NCBI GenBank assembly: GCA_009786625.1
Contig: WQRT01000006.1
Coordinates: forward strand, 14,850-22,330
Source of the DNA: Treponema sp.
GTDB lineage: Bacteria > Spirochaetota > Spirochaetia > Treponematales > Breznakiellaceae
DNA length: 7,481 bases
Reading direction: 5' to 3'
Below, piece after piece: positions 6,995 to 7,481 of this stretch; position 1 is the stretch's first letter, and every line of letters starts with the position of its first letter. The position numbers and the translations under genes were made by a program. A model generated the notes under the pieces. That model was given only the letters and a program-made list of their open reading frames with translations, made no database searches and was not told the origin of the DNA.

Positions 6995-7036
6995 AAAAGG
7001 CTATCCAAGAAGTAATTCTCGGATAGCCTTTTTTTT
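6995..7036 (+). terminator. Terminator behind the tRNA-Asn 3' fragment
   Basis: A long stem (6995-7011 with 7016-7032, one A-C mismatch, GTAA loop) runs into eight T (7029-7036). It aligns with the tRNA terminator at 346-383. The outer stem differs by paired changes (TCA/TGA against CTA/TAG), so the fold is kept while the sequence drifts. If the island inserted here, this may be the terminator that the tRNA gene originally used. Confidence 0.85.
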
Positions 7037-7047
7037 GGTAATATATT

Positions 7048-7207
7048 GCGGATTCGAAACTTTTTTGCAGCCTGTAGGTGCCGTCGCAAACGCTGTTTGC
7101 GTAGGCACCGGAAGGTAAACCGGCACGGATGCCGGTTTTGCAAAAAAGACGGCCTGGAATGAGGCAGCAGGAGGCTGCCGAATGGAAGGCGAATCCGCGC
7201 GAGGGAG
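7048..7207. repeat. GC-rich nested-hairpin element bounded by tRNA T-arm sequence
   Basis: The block is bounded by inverted 9-mers GCGGATTCG (7048-7056) and CGAATCCGC (7190-7198), both taken from the tRNA T arm. Inside are a second inverted pair, TTTTTTGCA (7061-7069) and TGCAAAAAA (7139-7147), and three hairpins. These are 7077-7109 (GGTGCC and CGCAAAC arms), 7117-7138 (9-bp stem, 4-nt loop) and 7163-7179 (GGCAGC/GCTGCC). It is much richer in GC than its surroundings. It could be a small non-autonomous repeat, a structured RNA or debris of repeated recombination. Frames that read through it on the minus strand look non-coding. Confidence 0.55.
7190..7207 (+). repeat. Third, 18-bp partial copy of the tRNA-Asn 3' end
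   Basis: CGAATCCGCGCGAGGGAG is identical to the tRNA 3' end (321-338) and again stops at the discriminator base. A small hairpin follows (ATGAAA/TTTCAT, 7209-7225), and then sequence matching the island's left end from 7241. It may mark a second attachment-site scar. Confidence 0.65.
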
Positions 7208-7339
7208 AATGAAAACCCATTTCATCACACATACATTCCAGATATTTCATTAAACCTGTCTTGTGTTTTTGAATATCCTTTTTCTTTTTTTATAAAATTT
7301 TTATCGAATTCTTCCATATCGTTATTAATTACTATTCAT

Positions 7340-7441
7340 AAAATGTTATCCCCAAGCGCAAAATACGCCGGAATTAACCCCTGTTATTGACATTTTACGG
7401 TAAATAAGTCATAAATTTCATAGTTCAATGAGGAAAAACTC
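7340..7441. repeat. 102-bp direct repeat, right copy
   Basis: It matches 448-549 at 91 of 102 positions without gaps, counted by hand. TTGACA (7387-7392) and CATAAA (7410-7415) with a 17-bp spacer make a better promoter-like pair than in the left copy. The left copy precedes a toxin-antitoxin gene, so this one may precede a gene beyond the window edge. Positions 7442-7481 show no gene. Confidence 0.8.
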
Positions 7442-7481
7442 TTGAAAATCGGGTAAAAATAGCATATTATTAAGAAAAATT

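Noticed and set aside
6894..7250. Minus-strand frames of 64 to 118 codons
   Set aside because: They read through the tRNA fragment and hairpins; strings such as RADSNHGPSG are the usual false translation of the antisense of tRNA ends.
448..7441. CRISPR array or other regularly spaced repeats
   Set aside because: The repeats are two or three isolated copies kilobases apart, tied to tRNA ends, without regular spacers.

Overview
The window is bacterial: sigma70-type promoter, Shine-Dalgarno sites, Rho-independent terminators and a 73-nt tRNA without an encoded CCA. The remnant genes and the tRNA vaguely recall treponeme-like spirochaetes, but this is an impression and nothing here proves it. 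Base composition is patchy. The large central gene is very AT-rich, while the tRNA and a 160-bp patch near the right edge are GC-rich, which fits an acquired island in a host of higher GC.

Layout. Positions 1-119 hold the end of an upstream unit with a strong terminator. A consensus promoter (194-222) drives tRNA-Asn(GTT) at 266-338, followed by its own terminator. The last 44 bp of the tRNA gene recur perfectly at 6944-6987. The roughly 6.65 kb between the copies therefore looks like an island integrated into the 3' end of the tRNA gene, although no integrase is visible. The right copy has its own diverged terminator. Next comes a GC-rich block of nested hairpins ending in a third, 18-bp piece of the tRNA end, then a 102-bp sequence about 89% identical to one just inside the left end. 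The flank beyond the right copy thus resembles the island's own left end, as expected for tandem or repeated integration at this site.

Island contents. On the + strand is an intact VapB-like antitoxin gene. It overlaps a VapC PIN toxin gene that breaks off after about 46 codons and runs into the tail of an AlbA_2/HATPase_c_4 family gene, so both the toxin and the ATP-binding gene are remnants. On the - strand a probable three-gene operon reads leftwards: an MNT nucleotidyltransferase, a HEPN protein overlapping it by 14 bp, and, 29 bp further on, a 1480-residue STAND/NACHT-type NTPase.

The NTPase has a putative PD-(D/E)xK nuclease-like N-terminus, clear Walker A and B motifs, a NACHT-style winged-helix signature and about 1000 residues of presumed helical sensor region. 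This resembles the antiphage Avs/bNACHT design. The operon is the best candidate for an undescribed system: an MNT-HEPN pair coupled to a nuclease-STAND protein. The coupling of the three genes is inferred from spacing and strand only.
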